64,000 bases of DNA from a bacterium (GCA_030524675.1 JAUNGE010000010.1:1-64000), one strand, 5' to 3'. Positions 53,226-62,763 are shown, counted from the stretch's first letter. A program made the numbers and translations. The notes: generated by a model not told the origin, from the letters alone.

Positions 53226-55039
53226 GAACTATGAGAAAGGGATTTGCATGGCTCATGTGCATTGTGCTTCTGGCCGGTATCCTGTCGGGATTTACATATA
53301 CGGATGAGACAGGCATGGTAGTAGTCAAGCAGGTTCCAGTAGGAAAAATCGGAAAGAAGATGTCTGTAAGTTTCAGCATCTATAACAACACATCAGACGA
53401 CATGGAAGATACCGTGGTCTCTCTTGCAATACCAGATGTGGATGAATTCAGTGAAGAAGATGATGAGGGAGACGTCATCGAGTTTGCAAACTATCCGTTT
53501 GAGATGACGCAGGATCTGTTCAAGGAGAGCAAAAATCTCGGCAAAATCAAGATGGGTAAGACCAAGGCAGTGACGCTGCATGGTGTCATCCGCAGGGATA
53601 TGACGCCTGGATATTATGAGGTGCCGATTAAGATTGAGTTCGGCAACCGCACAGAGTATGACAAAGTGACAATCTGGGTCACAAATTCGGACTCCGAGAC
53701 AACAACAGAGTCGGAGGAGAGCAACATTGACTACGATTTTACCTTGGGCGAAGCGCAGGATACCCCGCATGGCTTATATAAAGACACGTTGAATTTTGGT
53801 GTGAATATTCACAATGTGGGCATCAAGAAAGCATATGATGTGCGCTTGGAGCTGAATCTGGAAAATTCCACAGATATTTCACAGTTTCCGCTGGATCTGG
53901 CGAAGCCGAACTATGATGAGACGGTCGGGGATATGGAGCCGGATGCGATGGCATACATTCCTTACAGCATGAAAGTGCGCGAGGAGGCGAAGACTGGATA
54001 TTATATTCTGAAATACCGGATTCGCTACAGAGAAGAGGCAGAGGGAAATTTTGCAGAGCCGATTGAGAAGAATTTTTACATACGAATCACCGGAAAGGAC
54101 GAGGAGACGACAGAGAGCAAGGAGTGGAACAAAAACACCAGCAAGATGGCCAGAATCGTGGTGGACAGTTATCAGACGATTCCGGAGAAGATTATTGCAG
54201 GCGACAGTTTTGAGCTGCGCATCCGCATGAAAAATGCATCCAGTGATATCGAGGCGAGCAACATTCTGTTTACGCTCGAGCCGGAGAAAGCATCGGATTC
54301 CGGCGGCGCCGCGTTTACGTCTGAGTCTGGTTCGACCTCGATTGTGGTAAATTCTCTGAAGGCGGGCGAGGTGACTGAGCTGGTAATGCAGATGCAGTCA
54401 AAACCGAGTCTGGAGCAGAAGGCGTACACGGTAAAAATCCAGGAACAGTACGACAGCCCTGATTACATGAACGCGGAAGAGGAAGTATCGATTGATATTC
54501 CGGTATATCAGATTGCCAAGCTGAATACAGGAACAATGGAGATTATGCCAGGTTCTATTACGGTGAATGAGGAGACGAATATTATGTTCTCCATCAACAA
54601 TACCGGAAAAGTGGATTTGTACAATGTGATGGTGAAATTTGAGGCAGATTCGATTCAGACGACGGATACCTATGTCGGAAATATCAAACCAGGCGCCACC
54701 GGAAATGTGGATGTCATGGTTATGGGAACGGCGCCGACGACAGATGACGGAAAAATCAAGGTGCTGATTACCTACGAGGATGAAAACGGCGACCCGACTA
54801 CGGTGGAAAAGGAAGCCGATCTGTTTGTCAGCGAGCCGATGGAAATCCCTGTGTTTGACGATATGGAAAACGGCGATATGGGAGAGATGGAGCCGGAGCC
54901 AGGACTGATTCAGAAATATAAAATTCCTATTGGCATTGGTACGGCGGCGCTGCTCATTATCATCGTGGTGGTTGGCATGAAGATTCGGAAGAAGAGAAAG
55001 GCAGCCAGAGAGGAAGGAATGGACGATGAGATTTCTTGA
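53222..55039 (+). CDS. Extracellular COG1361-like protein of an ABC system
   Basis: 605 residues. Signal peptide or signal anchor (about 1-22), a large beta-rich ectodomain, and one C-terminal membrane segment (about 565-585, IPIGIGTAALLIIIVVVGM) followed by a basic tail. The ectodomain has repeated beta-sandwich units with N(T/V)G-type motifs (FSIYNNTSDD, NIHNVGIKKA, FSINNTGKVD), characteristic of COG1361/CARDB-like S-layer-related proteins. It sits between ATPase and permease in the place where MacA stands in Gram-negative MacAB. It probably couples the permease to an extracellular target. Overlaps the permease gene by 14 bases. Confidence 0.8.
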   Translation: MRTMRKGFAWLMCIVLLAGILSGFTYTDETGMVVVKQVPVGKIGKKMSVSFSIYNNTSDDMEDTVVSLAIPDVDEFSEEDDEGDVIEFANYPFEMTQDLFKESKNLGKIKMGKTKAVTLHGVIRRDMTPGYYEVPIKIEFGNRTEYDKVTIWVTNSDSETTTESEESNIDYDFTLGEAQDTPHGLYKDTLNFGVNIHNVGIKKAYDVRLELNLENSTDISQFPLDLAKPNYDETVGDMEPDAMAYIPYSMKVREEAKTGYYILKYRIRYREEAEGNFAEPIEKNFYIRITGKDEETTESKEWNKNTSKMARIVVDSYQTIPEKIIAGDSFELRIRMKNASSDIEASNILFTLEPEKASDSGGAAFTSESGSTSIVVNSLKAGEVTELVMQMQSKPSLEQKAYTVKIQEQYDSPDYMNAEEEVSIDIPVYQIAKLNTGTMEIMPGSITVNEETNIMFSINNTGKVDLYNVMVKFEADSIQTTDTYVGNIKPGATGNVDVMVMGTAPTTDDGKIKVLITYEDENGDPTTVEKEADLFVSEPMEIPVFDDMENGDMGEMEPEPGLIQKYKIPIGIGTAALLIIIVVVGMKIRKKRKAAREEGMDDEIS

Positions 55040-56369
55040 CCTGCTCGTCATGAGCGTCAATAATCTGCGGCGGCGAAAAATGAGAACCGTTCTGACAGTT
55101 CTTGGTGTTATTATCGGTACAGCCTCGATTGTCGTGATGGTATCTCTGGGAATCGGCCTGAAAGAGATGACGATGGAGCAGTATGCCCAGTATGGAAAGC
55201 TGACTTCCATCGAAATCTACGGGGAGTATTATGGAGGACAGGACGCAGACCCGCTCTACCTGACAGACGATGTGGTGGAGGAGTTCTCCAGGATTCCCCA
55301 TGTCAAGTATGCGACCCCGATTCTGGATTACTATGTGATTGCAAAGCAGGGCGTGTATGAGGGAAATTTGAGCCTCAAAGGCGTTTCTCAGGAATATCTG
55401 AATGACCTGGATATCGGGGAGGGAGAACTCCCCTCTTCATCGGATACGGAAATGCGGCTGGTGGTGGGAAATATGGTGTACCGCCAGTTTCGCAACACCA
55501 AGACGAATGAATATTACTGGGACAATATGGTAAAGCCGGATGTGGATTTTATGAACAAACCGCTGTTTGTGATTTTTGATACAGACGCCTACTATCAGTC
55601 GAGATATGCACAGGACGGCGAAAATAAAGTATCCCCTCCCAAAAAGTACATGTTGAAAACGGCAGGTATGATAGCAGGCGGAGAGGAGGACTACAATGAG
55701 AATTCTTCCGGCGTTTATGTGAATATTGAATTGCTGAAGGCACAGCTGAAAAAAATATTCCGGAAGAATCCGATTCCAGGGCAGCAGACGAACAAGAAGG
55801 GAAAACCGTACAATTATTTTATCTATGACCAGGCGATGGTGATGGTCGATGACATGGAGTATGTGACCGAGGTGCAGAATGTGCTGAATGAGATGGGATT
55901 CCAGACATACAGCCAGATGCAGTGGCTGGAGCAGAGCCAGCAGCAGCAGGAGATGGTGCAGGCGGTTTTAGGAGGAATCGGCGCAGTGTCTCTGTTTGTC
56001 GCAGCGATTGGCATTGCCAACACGATGATGATGTCCATCTATGAGAGGACGAAGGAAATCGGCGTGATGAAGGTGCTCGGATGCCCGATGGGAAATATCC
56101 GCACTATGTTTCTGATAGAGGCGGGGTTTATCGGGCTGATGGGAGGCGTGATCGGAATTGTACTCAGTTATACGATTTCTTATGTGATTAACCACTTTGG
56201 CGGTGTCGGTATGCTGATGATGGGAATCGAGGGAAATATCTCCAGAATTCCGCTCTGGCTGTCCGGCATGGCGATTGTATTTGCGATTTTTGTGGGCATG
56301 ATAGCTGGATTGTTCCCCGCATTGCGTGCGATGAAGCTGAGTCCGCTGGCCGCGATTCGCAACGACTAA
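55026..56369 (+). CDS. ABC transporter permease (MacB/FtsX-like)
   Basis: 447 residues. Four membrane segments: one near the N-terminus (TVLTVLGVIIGTASIVVMVSL, about 22-42) and three at the C-terminus (about 316-440). A large extracellular MacB periplasmic-core-like domain lies between. The FtsX signature ERTKEIGVMKVLGCPMGNIRTMFLIEAG is present, as is the final SPLAAIRND. Works with the ATPase and the COG1361-like protein. Confidence 0.92.
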   Translation: MRFLDLLVMSVNNLRRRKMRTVLTVLGVIIGTASIVVMVSLGIGLKEMTMEQYAQYGKLTSIEIYGEYYGGQDADPLYLTDDVVEEFSRIPHVKYATPILDYYVIAKQGVYEGNLSLKGVSQEYLNDLDIGEGELPSSSDTEMRLVVGNMVYRQFRNTKTNEYYWDNMVKPDVDFMNKPLFVIFDTDAYYQSRYAQDGENKVSPPKKYMLKTAGMIAGGEEDYNENSSGVYVNIELLKAQLKKIFRKNPIPGQQTNKKGKPYNYFIYDQAMVMVDDMEYVTEVQNVLNEMGFQTYSQMQWLEQSQQQQEMVQAVLGGIGAVSLFVAAIGIANTMMMSIYERTKEIGVMKVLGCPMGNIRTMFLIEAGFIGLMGGVIGIVLSYTISYVINHFGGVGMLMMGIEGNISRIPLWLSGMAIVFAIFVGMIAGLFPALRAMKLSPLAAIRND

Positions 56370-56374
56370 AAACA

Positions 56375-56433
56375 GAGCAATCGACTTTCATATCATGGTA
56401 GTGTCGCCATCAGGCGACATGTCCGTTTAGGAT
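56375..56433 (+). repeat. 59-bp dispersed repeat, copy 2
   Basis: Differs from 36597-36655 at one position (GTCGCCATCAG instead of GTCGCCGTCAG). Here it stands six bases after the permease gene without the rest of the GC-rich island. Confidence 0.9.
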
Positions 56434-56552
56434 TAAAATAGAGCCAAACTCTGCGAAAGTATCCAGTTTGGATGAAAATAAAAAGAAGAACAGAAAAATA
56501 ACAAAGAAAGCATAACAGAAAAGAATAACAGAAAAAGAGAGGTTTTTTTGTG

Positions 56553-57380
56553 ATGGACAGGACAGCTCCGGTAGGTGTTTTTGATTCCGGCGTAGGCGGG
56601 CTTACAGTGGCCAGAGAGATTATGCGCCAGATTCCGAATGAGAGAATTGTTTATTTTGGAGATACAGCGAGAGTGCCATATGGAAGTAAATCGAAAGAGA
56701 CCATTATCCGCTATTCCAGGCAGATTATCCGATTTTTGAGAACGCAGGACGTCAAGGCGATTGTGATTGCCTGCAATACGGCGAGTGCGTATGCGCTGGA
56801 GACGGTGGCGGCGGAGAGCGACATTCCGGTTATCGGAGTAATCAACGCGGGGGCAAGGACGGCTGCTGCGGTTACAAGAAATGGAAAAATTGGTGTGATT
56901 GGAACGCTTGGCACCGTGGACAGCGGAATCTATAAAAAGGTGATACAGGATATCAGGCCGGAGCTGGAAGTGACACAGAAAGCATGTCCGCTGTTTGTGC
57001 CGTTGGTGGAAGAGGGGCTTCTGCACGATTCTGTGACGGATGAGATTGCCTCCAGATACCTGAGTGATTTAAAGAGCAAATACATTGACACGTTGGTTCT
57101 GGGATGCACACATTATCCGCTTCTGCGCTCGACACTGCGCCGATTGATGGGGGAGGATGTCACGCTGGTGAATCCTGCATATGAGACGGCGATTGAGCTA
57201 AAACATCTCCTGGAAGAGCACGATATGCTGCGGATGGAGGAGAGTGGCGCGGACAAAGAAAACAGAGAGAAATACCAGTTCTTTGTGAGCGATTTGGCAG
57301 AGCGCTTTACGACGTTTGCCTCCTCGATTCTGCCGAATGAAGTGAGAACGACGAAGAAGATTAATATTGAAAAATATTGA
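56553..57380 (+). CDS. murI: Glutamate racemase
   Basis: 275 residues. Makes D-glutamate for peptidoglycan. Both catalytic Cys motifs are present: ACNTASA (about 74) and LGCTHYPLL (about 185), with the N-terminal GVFDSGVGGLTVAREI. The ATG at 56553 has GAGAGG upstream; GTG 56550 is an alternative one codon earlier. Confidence 0.97.
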   Translation: MDRTAPVGVFDSGVGGLTVAREIMRQIPNERIVYFGDTARVPYGSKSKETIIRYSRQIIRFLRTQDVKAIVIACNTASAYALETVAAESDIPVIGVINAGARTAAAVTRNGKIGVIGTLGTVDSGIYKKVIQDIRPELEVTQKACPLFVPLVEEGLLHDSVTDEIASRYLSDLKSKYIDTLVLGCTHYPLLRSTLRRLMGEDVTLVNPAYETAIELKHLLEEHDMLRMEESGADKENREKYQFFVSDLAERFTTFASSILPNEVRTTKKINIEKY

Positions 57381-57502
57381 GAGATGCAGAATATGGAGAA
57401 TGTGGAGGCATATCTGTATTCGGACAGTTTTGAGAACAGAGTCGAGAAAATTGGTTGATGTTTTGACATGGAATGTTTTGGGTTTGTGCAGGGGGTGGAA
57501 AT

Positions 57503-58246
57503 TTGATTTATATTACCGGAGATTGTCATGGAGAATACCGCCGTTTTAACAGGCAAGTTTTTCCAGAACAGAGAGAGATGACAAGGAATGACTATGTGAT
57601 GGTATGCGGGGATTTTGGATATTGGGATACATCAAAAGAGCAGGAATGGTGGCGCTACTGGCTCTCGCAGAGGTCATTTACGCTTCTTTGGGTCGATGGA
57701 AATCACGAAAATTATGACATGCTGGCAGAACTGCCGGTGGAAGAGTGGCATGGAGGAAATGTGCAGTATATTGCACCGAATGTCATTCATCTGATGCGCG
57801 GGCAGGTGTATGAGATAGAGGGGCTGAAATTTTTTACATTCGGTGGTGCCAGAAGCCATGATATTCAAGATGGAATTTTGGATCCGGAAGCACCGGATTT
57901 TAAAGAAAAATACAGAAAATTAATTAAAGCACGGGCATTGTTTCGGGTAAAGCATCTTTCCTGGTGGGAGGAAGAGATGCCAGATGAGGCGGAGTTTGAG
58001 GAAGGACGGAAAAACCTCGCACGAAATGACTGGCAGGTGGATTTTATTGTGACACACTGTACAGCATCTTCTACACAGGCGATGTTTGGCACCGGATTGT
58101 TCCAGCCAGATAAGCTGACTGCTTATCTGGAGGAAATCAAGCAGACATGCCAGTATCGCAAATGGTTCTTTGGGCATTATCATGACAACAGAAATGTGAC
58201 AGAAAAAGACATCATGTTGTATGAGCAGATTATCCGGATTCACTGA
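57503..58246 (+). CDS. Metallophosphoesterase
   Basis: 247 residues from a probable TTG start. Calcineurin-like phosphoesterase with metal motifs GDCHGE (about 7-12), GDFGYW, GNHEN and, at the end, FGHYHDN. It is closest in feel to bacterial single-domain phosphatases acting on nucleotides or Ser/Thr phosphate. TTG 57503 is preceded by GGGGGTGG; the frame has no ATG near the conserved N-terminus. Its stop overlaps the convergent sigK end by 7 bases. Confidence 0.88.
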   Translation: MIYITGDCHGEYRRFNRQVFPEQREMTRNDYVMVCGDFGYWDTSKEQEWWRYWLSQRSFTLLWVDGNHENYDMLAELPVEEWHGGNVQYIAPNVIHLMRGQVYEIEGLKFFTFGGARSHDIQDGILDPEAPDFKEKYRKLIKARALFRVKHLSWWEEEMPDEAEFEEGRKNLARNDWQVDFIVTHCTASSTQAMFGTGLFQPDKLTAYLEEIKQTCQYRKWFFGHYHDNRNVTEKDIMLYEQIIRIH

Positions 58247-58614
58247 TGTGGATATCCTGATGCAAAGGCTTTCCGCATTTTTTCAATCGCTTTTTTCTCA
58301 ATTCGTGATACATAAGAGCGGGAAATTCCCAGTTCTTCTGCAATTTCCCGCTGTGTGTATTCTTTTCCGCCAAACAGACCGTAGCGCATACGAAGAACGG
58401 TCTGTTCGCTGTCTTTCAGGCAGGTCTCGTATGCTTGGTATAATTCTTTGATATCCTGTTCCAGGATGAGCGAATCCAATACTTCTTTATTTTCAATTTC
58501 CATGACATCCAGCAGGCTTACAGTTTCCCCATCCTTGTCTACTCCAATCGGTTCGTATAAAGATACCTCTCTTGAATTTTTTTTGCCCGCACGCAGCAAC
58601 ATCAGAATTTCGTT
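58240..58614 (-). pseudogene. sigK: Sporulation sigma-K, 3' part (split gene)
   Basis: Encodes the last ~124 residues of sigma-K: NEILMLLRAGKKNSREVSLYEPIG, then region 4 with TQREIAEELGISRSYVSRIEKKAIEKM (helix-turn-helix for -35 recognition). It has no start of its own; the upstream frame to 58698 lies inside the inserted element and reads unrelated sequence. The 5' part is at 62760-63026, beyond a 4148-bp element. Joined at the AAA core the frame reads E-N-E-I-L, as in uninterrupted SigK. It is a programmed split, not decay. Confidence 0.92.
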
Positions 58615-60439
58615 TGCTATCCTCCCCCCAATGCGTTTTTGATACACTGAGGGGTTCAATTTTTCCCAGGCGGTCATCCTCCATATCGTCATCTTCATAA
58701 TCTACGTCGGAGAAGTCTACCAGTTCCTCGGTTTCATCATCATCTTCTGTATTACCGGATGCAACAGCAGCAATTTCCGGATACTCGATTTCATCATCAT
58801 TTACACCAAACAGAATCACATGAGCGTTGACACCATCCCATATTACCTTGCGCACGATGGTACGAATGGCAGCACGTTTCTGTTCAATAGTCATTTCATC
58901 CAGGCCATTTTTGAAGATAGTCAACAGCTGACGTAATAGATCAAATTCAATATGGCTGAGTGCGTGTTGTGAAGTCAGTCCATCCAGTTCCTGAATACGC
59001 TGTTCAAGGGATTGGTATTCTTGGTTCAACTGCTCAATTCGTTTGGTCACATGAACTTTGGCGGAACTGTCACCCATATCTACAAGGGAGTCTACCAGAG
59101 AATTGATTTTCTTCTTCGTTTCTGCCTTTTCCTTTCTCATTTCATCAAGTCGCTGCTCATAGTCCATGCGATTGCCAGTATAGAATCTACGGCTCTGTTC
59201 CAACTGTGCAATGAAAGTATCCTTATCTTCCGCAAGCATTTTAATCTGCTCGACCACAGCCATATCTAATGTATTGCCATTGGCATTTTTGCTGTTGCAC
59301 ACAGAACGTTGGCTGCGTTCCTTCATTTTGCAAACATAGGTATAAATGACTTTTCCATCTGCCGTTTTTCGTTTGCTCATTTTCGGATACATACGCTCAC
59401 CGCAACTGCAGAACAACAATCCTGTCAGAAGTGCTTCATTACTGCGTGGTTTTCTGAAGGATTTAGATTTATTGCGTTCCAAAGATTTTTGAATCTGTAC
59501 CCACACTTTACCCGGAATTAGCCCCGGATGCTTACCAACAGATACAATCCATTCACTTGCAGGAAGGTACTTTGTTGCTCTGCCTTTTTCCTGATTGGTA
59601 CGGTTGTATGCCATAATGCCATGCTTGTTATCAAAAGCATCTTTGTCTGAAAACAAGTCTGTATCATGCTGAGTAAAGAATTGATAAGCATCTTCGTCTG
59701 CAATCATATAAACCGGATTCTGCAAAATAGCTTTGATGGAAAAACGAGTAAAGTAATTATTATTCTTTGTCTTAATTCCCTGTTTGATCAAAGCGGCTTC
59801 GGTCAATGTCAGAGAGTCTGTTTCAACATACAAGTCGTAAATCATTCTGACAATATCCGCTTCTTCCGGTATCGGTTTCAATTTGCAGGCTTTCTTAGAC
59901 TTTCCATCAATAGTAATACTCTTGACTGCTTCGGAAGCATAACCAGTAGGGGTAGTACCGCCAAGCCAACGACCTGTCTTTGCCAGCTCGTGCATATTAT
60001 CACGGATACGTTCTGCAATGGTTTCACGCTCCAACTGTGAGAAAACAGACGCAATATACATCATAGCTCTTCCCATAGGAGTGCTTGTGTCAAACTGCTC
60101 TTTAATGGAAACGAAAGAAATATCCAAACGAGCCAATTCCTCAATCAGACTTGCAAAGTCACTGATGTTTCGGCTGATACGGTCAAGACGGTAAACAATG
60201 ATGGCCTTAAACCTTTGTTTCTTGGCAGCATCCATCATCTTCTTGAAATCGGGACGATTCAGATTGCCACCAGAGAAACCTTCATCTTCATATACAATAA
60301 CTTTATCTGCGGCTGCATCACCATAGTGTAAACGAATATATTCTTTACATAGTTCTACCTGATTGCCGATACTTTCGCCCTTGCCTGTGAACTTAGACTT
60401 ACGGGAATAGATAGCTATGATGTCTTCATTTTTCCGCAT
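58493..60439 (-). CDS. Large serine recombinase of the skin-like element (SpoIVCA-type)
   Basis: 648 residues. The N-terminal resolvase domain has the catalytic Ser at residue 12 (AIYSRKS) and GEDEGFSGGN-like (YEDEGFSGGNLNRPDF) and YRLDRISRN motifs. A recombinase domain follows (about 160-270), then a zinc ribbon (CSCGERMY ... CNSKNANG), a coiled coil (about 400-480) and an acidic C-terminal tail (DDDETEELVDFSDVDYEDDDMED). It would excise the element. The frame runs through the attachment core at residue 609 and takes its last 39 residues from sigK DNA in another frame. AAAGGAGG precedes the ATG. Confidence 0.93.
   Translation of the reverse strand: MRKNEDIIAIYSRKSKFTGKGESIGNQVELCKEYIRLHYGDAAADKVIVYEDEGFSGGNLNRPDFKKMMDAAKKQRFKAIIVYRLDRISRNISDFASLIEELARLDISFVSIKEQFDTSTPMGRAMMYIASVFSQLERETIAERIRDNMHELAKTGRWLGGTTPTGYASEAVKSITIDGKSKKACKLKPIPEEADIVRMIYDLYVETDSLTLTEAALIKQGIKTKNNNYFTRFSIKAILQNPVYMIADEDAYQFFTQHDTDLFSDKDAFDNKHGIMAYNRTNQEKGRATKYLPASEWIVSVGKHPGLIPGKVWVQIQKSLERNKSKSFRKPRSNEALLTGLLFCSCGERMYPKMSKRKTADGKVIYTYVCKMKERSQRSVCNSKNANGNTLDMAVVEQIKMLAEDKDTFIAQLEQSRRFYTGNRMDYEQRLDEMRKEKAETKKKINSLVDSLVDMGDSSAKVHVTKRIEQLNQEYQSLEQRIQELDGLTSQHALSHIEFDLLRQLLTIFKNGLDEMTIEQKRAAIRTIVRKVIWDGVNAHVILFGVNDDEIEYPEIAAVASGNTEDDDETEELVDFSDVDYEDDDMEDDRLGKIEPLSVSKTHWGEDSKRNSDVAACGQKKFKRGIFIRTDWSRQGWGNCKPAGCHGN
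58613..58615 (-). other. Attachment core, sigK 3' side
   Basis: TTT on the plus strand (AAA on the minus strand), preceded by GGATAGC and followed by CGAAATT in the sigK direction. Core shared with 62761-62763. Confidence 0.7.
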
Positions 60440-60519
60440 TTCATATCCTCCTTTTGCACTTCTTTTACCTTTGGCAGGTCATTGTCACTCTGGTAATCAT
60501 CGTTCAGTAAGTACATTAT

Positions 60520-61815
60520 TTATTTTTCGAGAATCTGCGGATCAAGAAGGAAATCATATATGTTCACAGTCAAGATACCATAGTCATCATAATAGGGCTG
60601 CACAATATCTTTTGTGATAATAATTTTTTTGAAAGAATCACCAATCTTTCTGAACGGTCTAATTTCCTGAGTACGCTTCGCTTCATCTGGCAGCGAATAT
60701 GCAGATTGGATATAGTATCTGGACGAACCAAGATTGCATACAAAATCAACTTCAAGTTGTTTGCGGATAACCTTACCTTCCTGATCTCGCTCTGCAATCG
60801 GTATTACACCTACGTCCACGCTGTAACCACGCATACGAAGTTCATTGTAAATCACATTCTCCATAGAATGGGTTTGCTCGAACTGACGGAAATTGATTCT
60901 GGCATTGCGAAGTCCAAGATCGGAAAAGTAATATTTCCTTGGAGTTTCAATATATGCCTTTCCTTTAATGTCATATCTTTGTGCTGATTCGATTAAGAAT
61001 GAATCCTCAAAATAATCCAAATATTTCTTGATGGTAGCGGAAGTGATTCTGGATTTCTTTACCGTCTTGAAAGTATTTTTCAATTTTTCCGGATTGGTCA
61101 GCGAACCAATGGCAGAGGAAAGGATATTCAGCAAATCTTCCAGTTCCCCGATGTTCTTCACTCGATTGCGCTTGGTAATATCTCGAAGATAAATCTCATT
61201 GAACAAATTCTGTAATGCAACTGCCTTATCGTTTGCCCCCTCACGAAGAACAACCAGAGGGATACCGCCGTACAGCATATATTCAGATAATCCCATGTAC
61301 TTATCACCGTTGTAAATAGTCATAAACTCGGCGAAGCTCAGGGGATACATATGAACCTCATCGCCACGACCGGCGAACTCAGTGGCAATGTCTTTGGACA
61401 GGAGTTTTGCGTTACTTCCGGTCACAAATACATCCATATTATCTTTGCGTAGATAACCATTCAGAACAGCTTCAAAACAATCCAACATCTGAATTTCATC
61501 AAGCAGCAGATAATACATCCCTTCACCTATGACTTTGGAACGGATATATGCCATGAACTTTTCAGGGTCAACTCCACGCTTTTCCTTTTCAATCTGAATC
61601 AGGCTTTCGCCAATCAAATAAAGATCGTCTGCTGAGTCAAAGGCAAAGCGAATGATATGATCAGCATCTACACCATGATTCAACAGGTGGTGGTAAAAAA
61701 GGTTATTCAGCAAATAAGACTTACCACATCTACGAATACCAGTAATAACTTTAATTAGCCCGTTGTTTTTCCTTTTTATCAATTTATTCAAATAAAAATC
61801 TCTGCGAATCTCCAT
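60520..61815 (-). CDS. AAA ATP-binding protein with DUF4143 domain
   Basis: 431 residues. P-loop ATPase with Walker A GIRRCGKSYLL (about 26-36), Walker B YYLLLDEIQML (about 104-114) and sensor VFVTGSNAKLL. The C-terminal DUF4143 region has FYFSDLGLRN-like KYYFSDLGLRNARIN and a nuclease-like LEVDFVCNL. Such proteins are abundant accessory genes of unclear role in Clostridia and Bacteroidetes. The ATG at 61815 is seven bases after AAGGAGG; TTG 61821 is too close. A promoter and two operator-like repeats lie upstream. Cargo of the element. Confidence 0.85.
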   Translation of the reverse strand: MEIRRDFYLNKLIKRKNNGLIKVITGIRRCGKSYLLNNLFYHHLLNHGVDADHIIRFAFDSADDLYLIGESLIQIEKEKRGVDPEKFMAYIRSKVIGEGMYYLLLDEIQMLDCFEAVLNGYLRKDNMDVFVTGSNAKLLSKDIATEFAGRGDEVHMYPLSFAEFMTIYNGDKYMGLSEYMLYGGIPLVVLREGANDKAVALQNLFNEIYLRDITKRNRVKNIGELEDLLNILSSAIGSLTNPEKLKNTFKTVKKSRITSATIKKYLDYFEDSFLIESAQRYDIKGKAYIETPRKYYFSDLGLRNARINFRQFEQTHSMENVIYNELRMRGYSVDVGVIPIAERDQEGKVIRKQLEVDFVCNLGSSRYYIQSAYSLPDEAKRTQEIRPFRKIGDSFKKIIITKDIVQPYYDDYGILTVNIYDFLLDPQILEK

Positions 61816-61821
61816 CGTCAA

Positions 61822-62181
61822 ACCTCCTTACAAAAGATTTTTGCAACTTGTTGCACTTTTCTATTCTATTATATCCAGATAGACTTCAAAAATCAATATA
61901 TCCATTGCTTTTTAGAATAGATTTTTGTGACTTGTTGCATTTTTCTATTTTATAATCTCATTATATGCTTTAGTGACACGTATTATCCTGAATTTTGATG
62001 GTGTTTTACCTTAGAAAAAGCAGCCACACGCTATAGTGCATAAGCTGATACCACGAAAGAAGTTTTGCAGTATTCCAACAATATTATAGTGGAAAACGCC
62101 ATTTTTTGAAGCAGAAAAATAGGCGTTATATCGCGGGTATAGCGGACAACTTCTCTCTCATAGACTGAAATAACGAGGGAG
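61822..62181. promoter_or_regulatory. Regulatory region of the element with two repeated operator-like sites
   Basis: 360 bases without a gene. On the minus strand TTGATT (61896-61891), 17 bases and TATAAT (61873-61868) make a promoter for the ATPase gene. The palindrome TGCAACTTGTTGCA (61842-61855) lies downstream of the -10 box. A similar site, TGTGACTTGTTGCA (61926-61939), lies 84 bases away, and the flanks (AGATTTTTG..., TTTTCTATT) are also repeated. The rest (61960-62170) is AT-rich with nothing clear. Confidence 0.65.
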
Positions 62182-62406
62182 GTGTGTGGTATCGCAAGAA
62201 AGAGTGCTCCAATCAATGTAATTGTCCATTATCCAAAAACCATAGAGGGTCAGCGTGAATTGGCAGAACGTGTTGCCGGTGTCCACGCAGATATGGTCAA
62301 TCAGCATATTAAAAAATTGAATTGTCCTTCCGAACAGAAAGTACAGTTATTGGATGCAATTATAAAATCTGCATCCATAGAGAAAGCAGGTGAACAAACT
62401 CTTTAA
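62182..62406 (+). CDS. Small conserved element protein of unknown function
   Basis: 74 residues, soluble: RKSAPINVIVHYPKT then two helices (VNQHIKKLNCPSEQKVQLLDAIIKS). Small proteins with this beginning accompany serine recombinases in other clostridial elements, as far as I can recall; a role in excision control would be plausible but is not shown. Start unclear: GTG 62182 abuts its GGGAGG site, while ATC 62191 would have six-base spacing and give IARKSAPIN. It is read opposite to the other element genes. Confidence 0.65.
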   Translation: MCGIARKSAPINVIVHYPKTIEGQRELAERVAGVHADMVNQHIKKLNCPSEQKVQLLDAIIKSASIEKAGEQTL

Positions 62407-62460
62407 AGTTTGAATACCTGCTTTTTTCTATACTTTTATGATGGCTTTGAAATATTTCTC

Positions 62461-62763
62461 TCAAGAAATCTTGAACATCTGCTTTTCGTCATTCTCCCAG
62501 CACCTGAGTGTTCCCAGATCAAGTTTTATCAACCGGACAAACTTCTGATACTGCTGATTGAATGACTGCGCTTCCAACAGCTTGCGAGGGGTTATCAGTC
62601 GGAAACTATGGATATACATGGGTGCATACCTCACATAGCTGTCCGAAGTGGAACAAAGGATGTATATATTTTCGGAAACCTGTGCCAGAATACGCCATTT
62701 TGCTCCTTTTCTGCTCTGGGGGAGGTTCGGAACCATAAACGCATCTGTGAGAGAATAGCATTT
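62461..62763 (-). CDS. ORF at the sigK 5' boundary; alternative C-terminus of the recombinase on the excised circle
   Basis: About 100 codons open from the attachment core (62763) to the stop at 62461, beginning KCYSLTDAFMVPNLPQ. It has no ribosome site in the integrated state. On the excised circle the recombinase codon AAA (K609) would continue directly into this frame, giving a protein of about 708 residues instead of 648. In the chromosome the same frame runs a further 3 codons into sigK DNA, to an ATG at 62772. The segment has mixed hydrophobic strands and helices (WRILAQVSENIYIL) and no motif I recognise. Confidence 0.6.
   Translation of the reverse strand, partial: KCYSLTDAFMVPNLPQSRKGAKWRILAQVSENIYILCSTSDSYVRYAPMYIHSFRLITPRKLLEAQSFNQQYQKFVRLIKLDLGTLRCWENDEKQMFKIS

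Larger units (their letters stand above)
58615..62762 (-). mobile_element. skin-like element inserted in sigK (4148 bp)
   Basis: A compact element between the two sigK halves, bounded by a shared AAA core (58613-58615 and 62761-62763). It carries a large serine recombinase next to the 3' sigK half, a DUF4143 ATPase, a 74-residue small protein and an ORF next to the 5' half. This matches the skin elements of Bacillus and Clostridioides, where a serine recombinase excises the element in the mother cell to rebuild sigK. At about 4.1 kb it is far smaller than those (48 and 14 kb). The exact crossover base within the core cannot be fixed from one sequence. Confidence 0.88.

Noticed and set aside
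58612-58698. The 3' sigK part as a complete 152-residue sigma factor
   Set aside because: Its first ~28 codons lie inside the element and read unrelated sequence; region 2 is missing.
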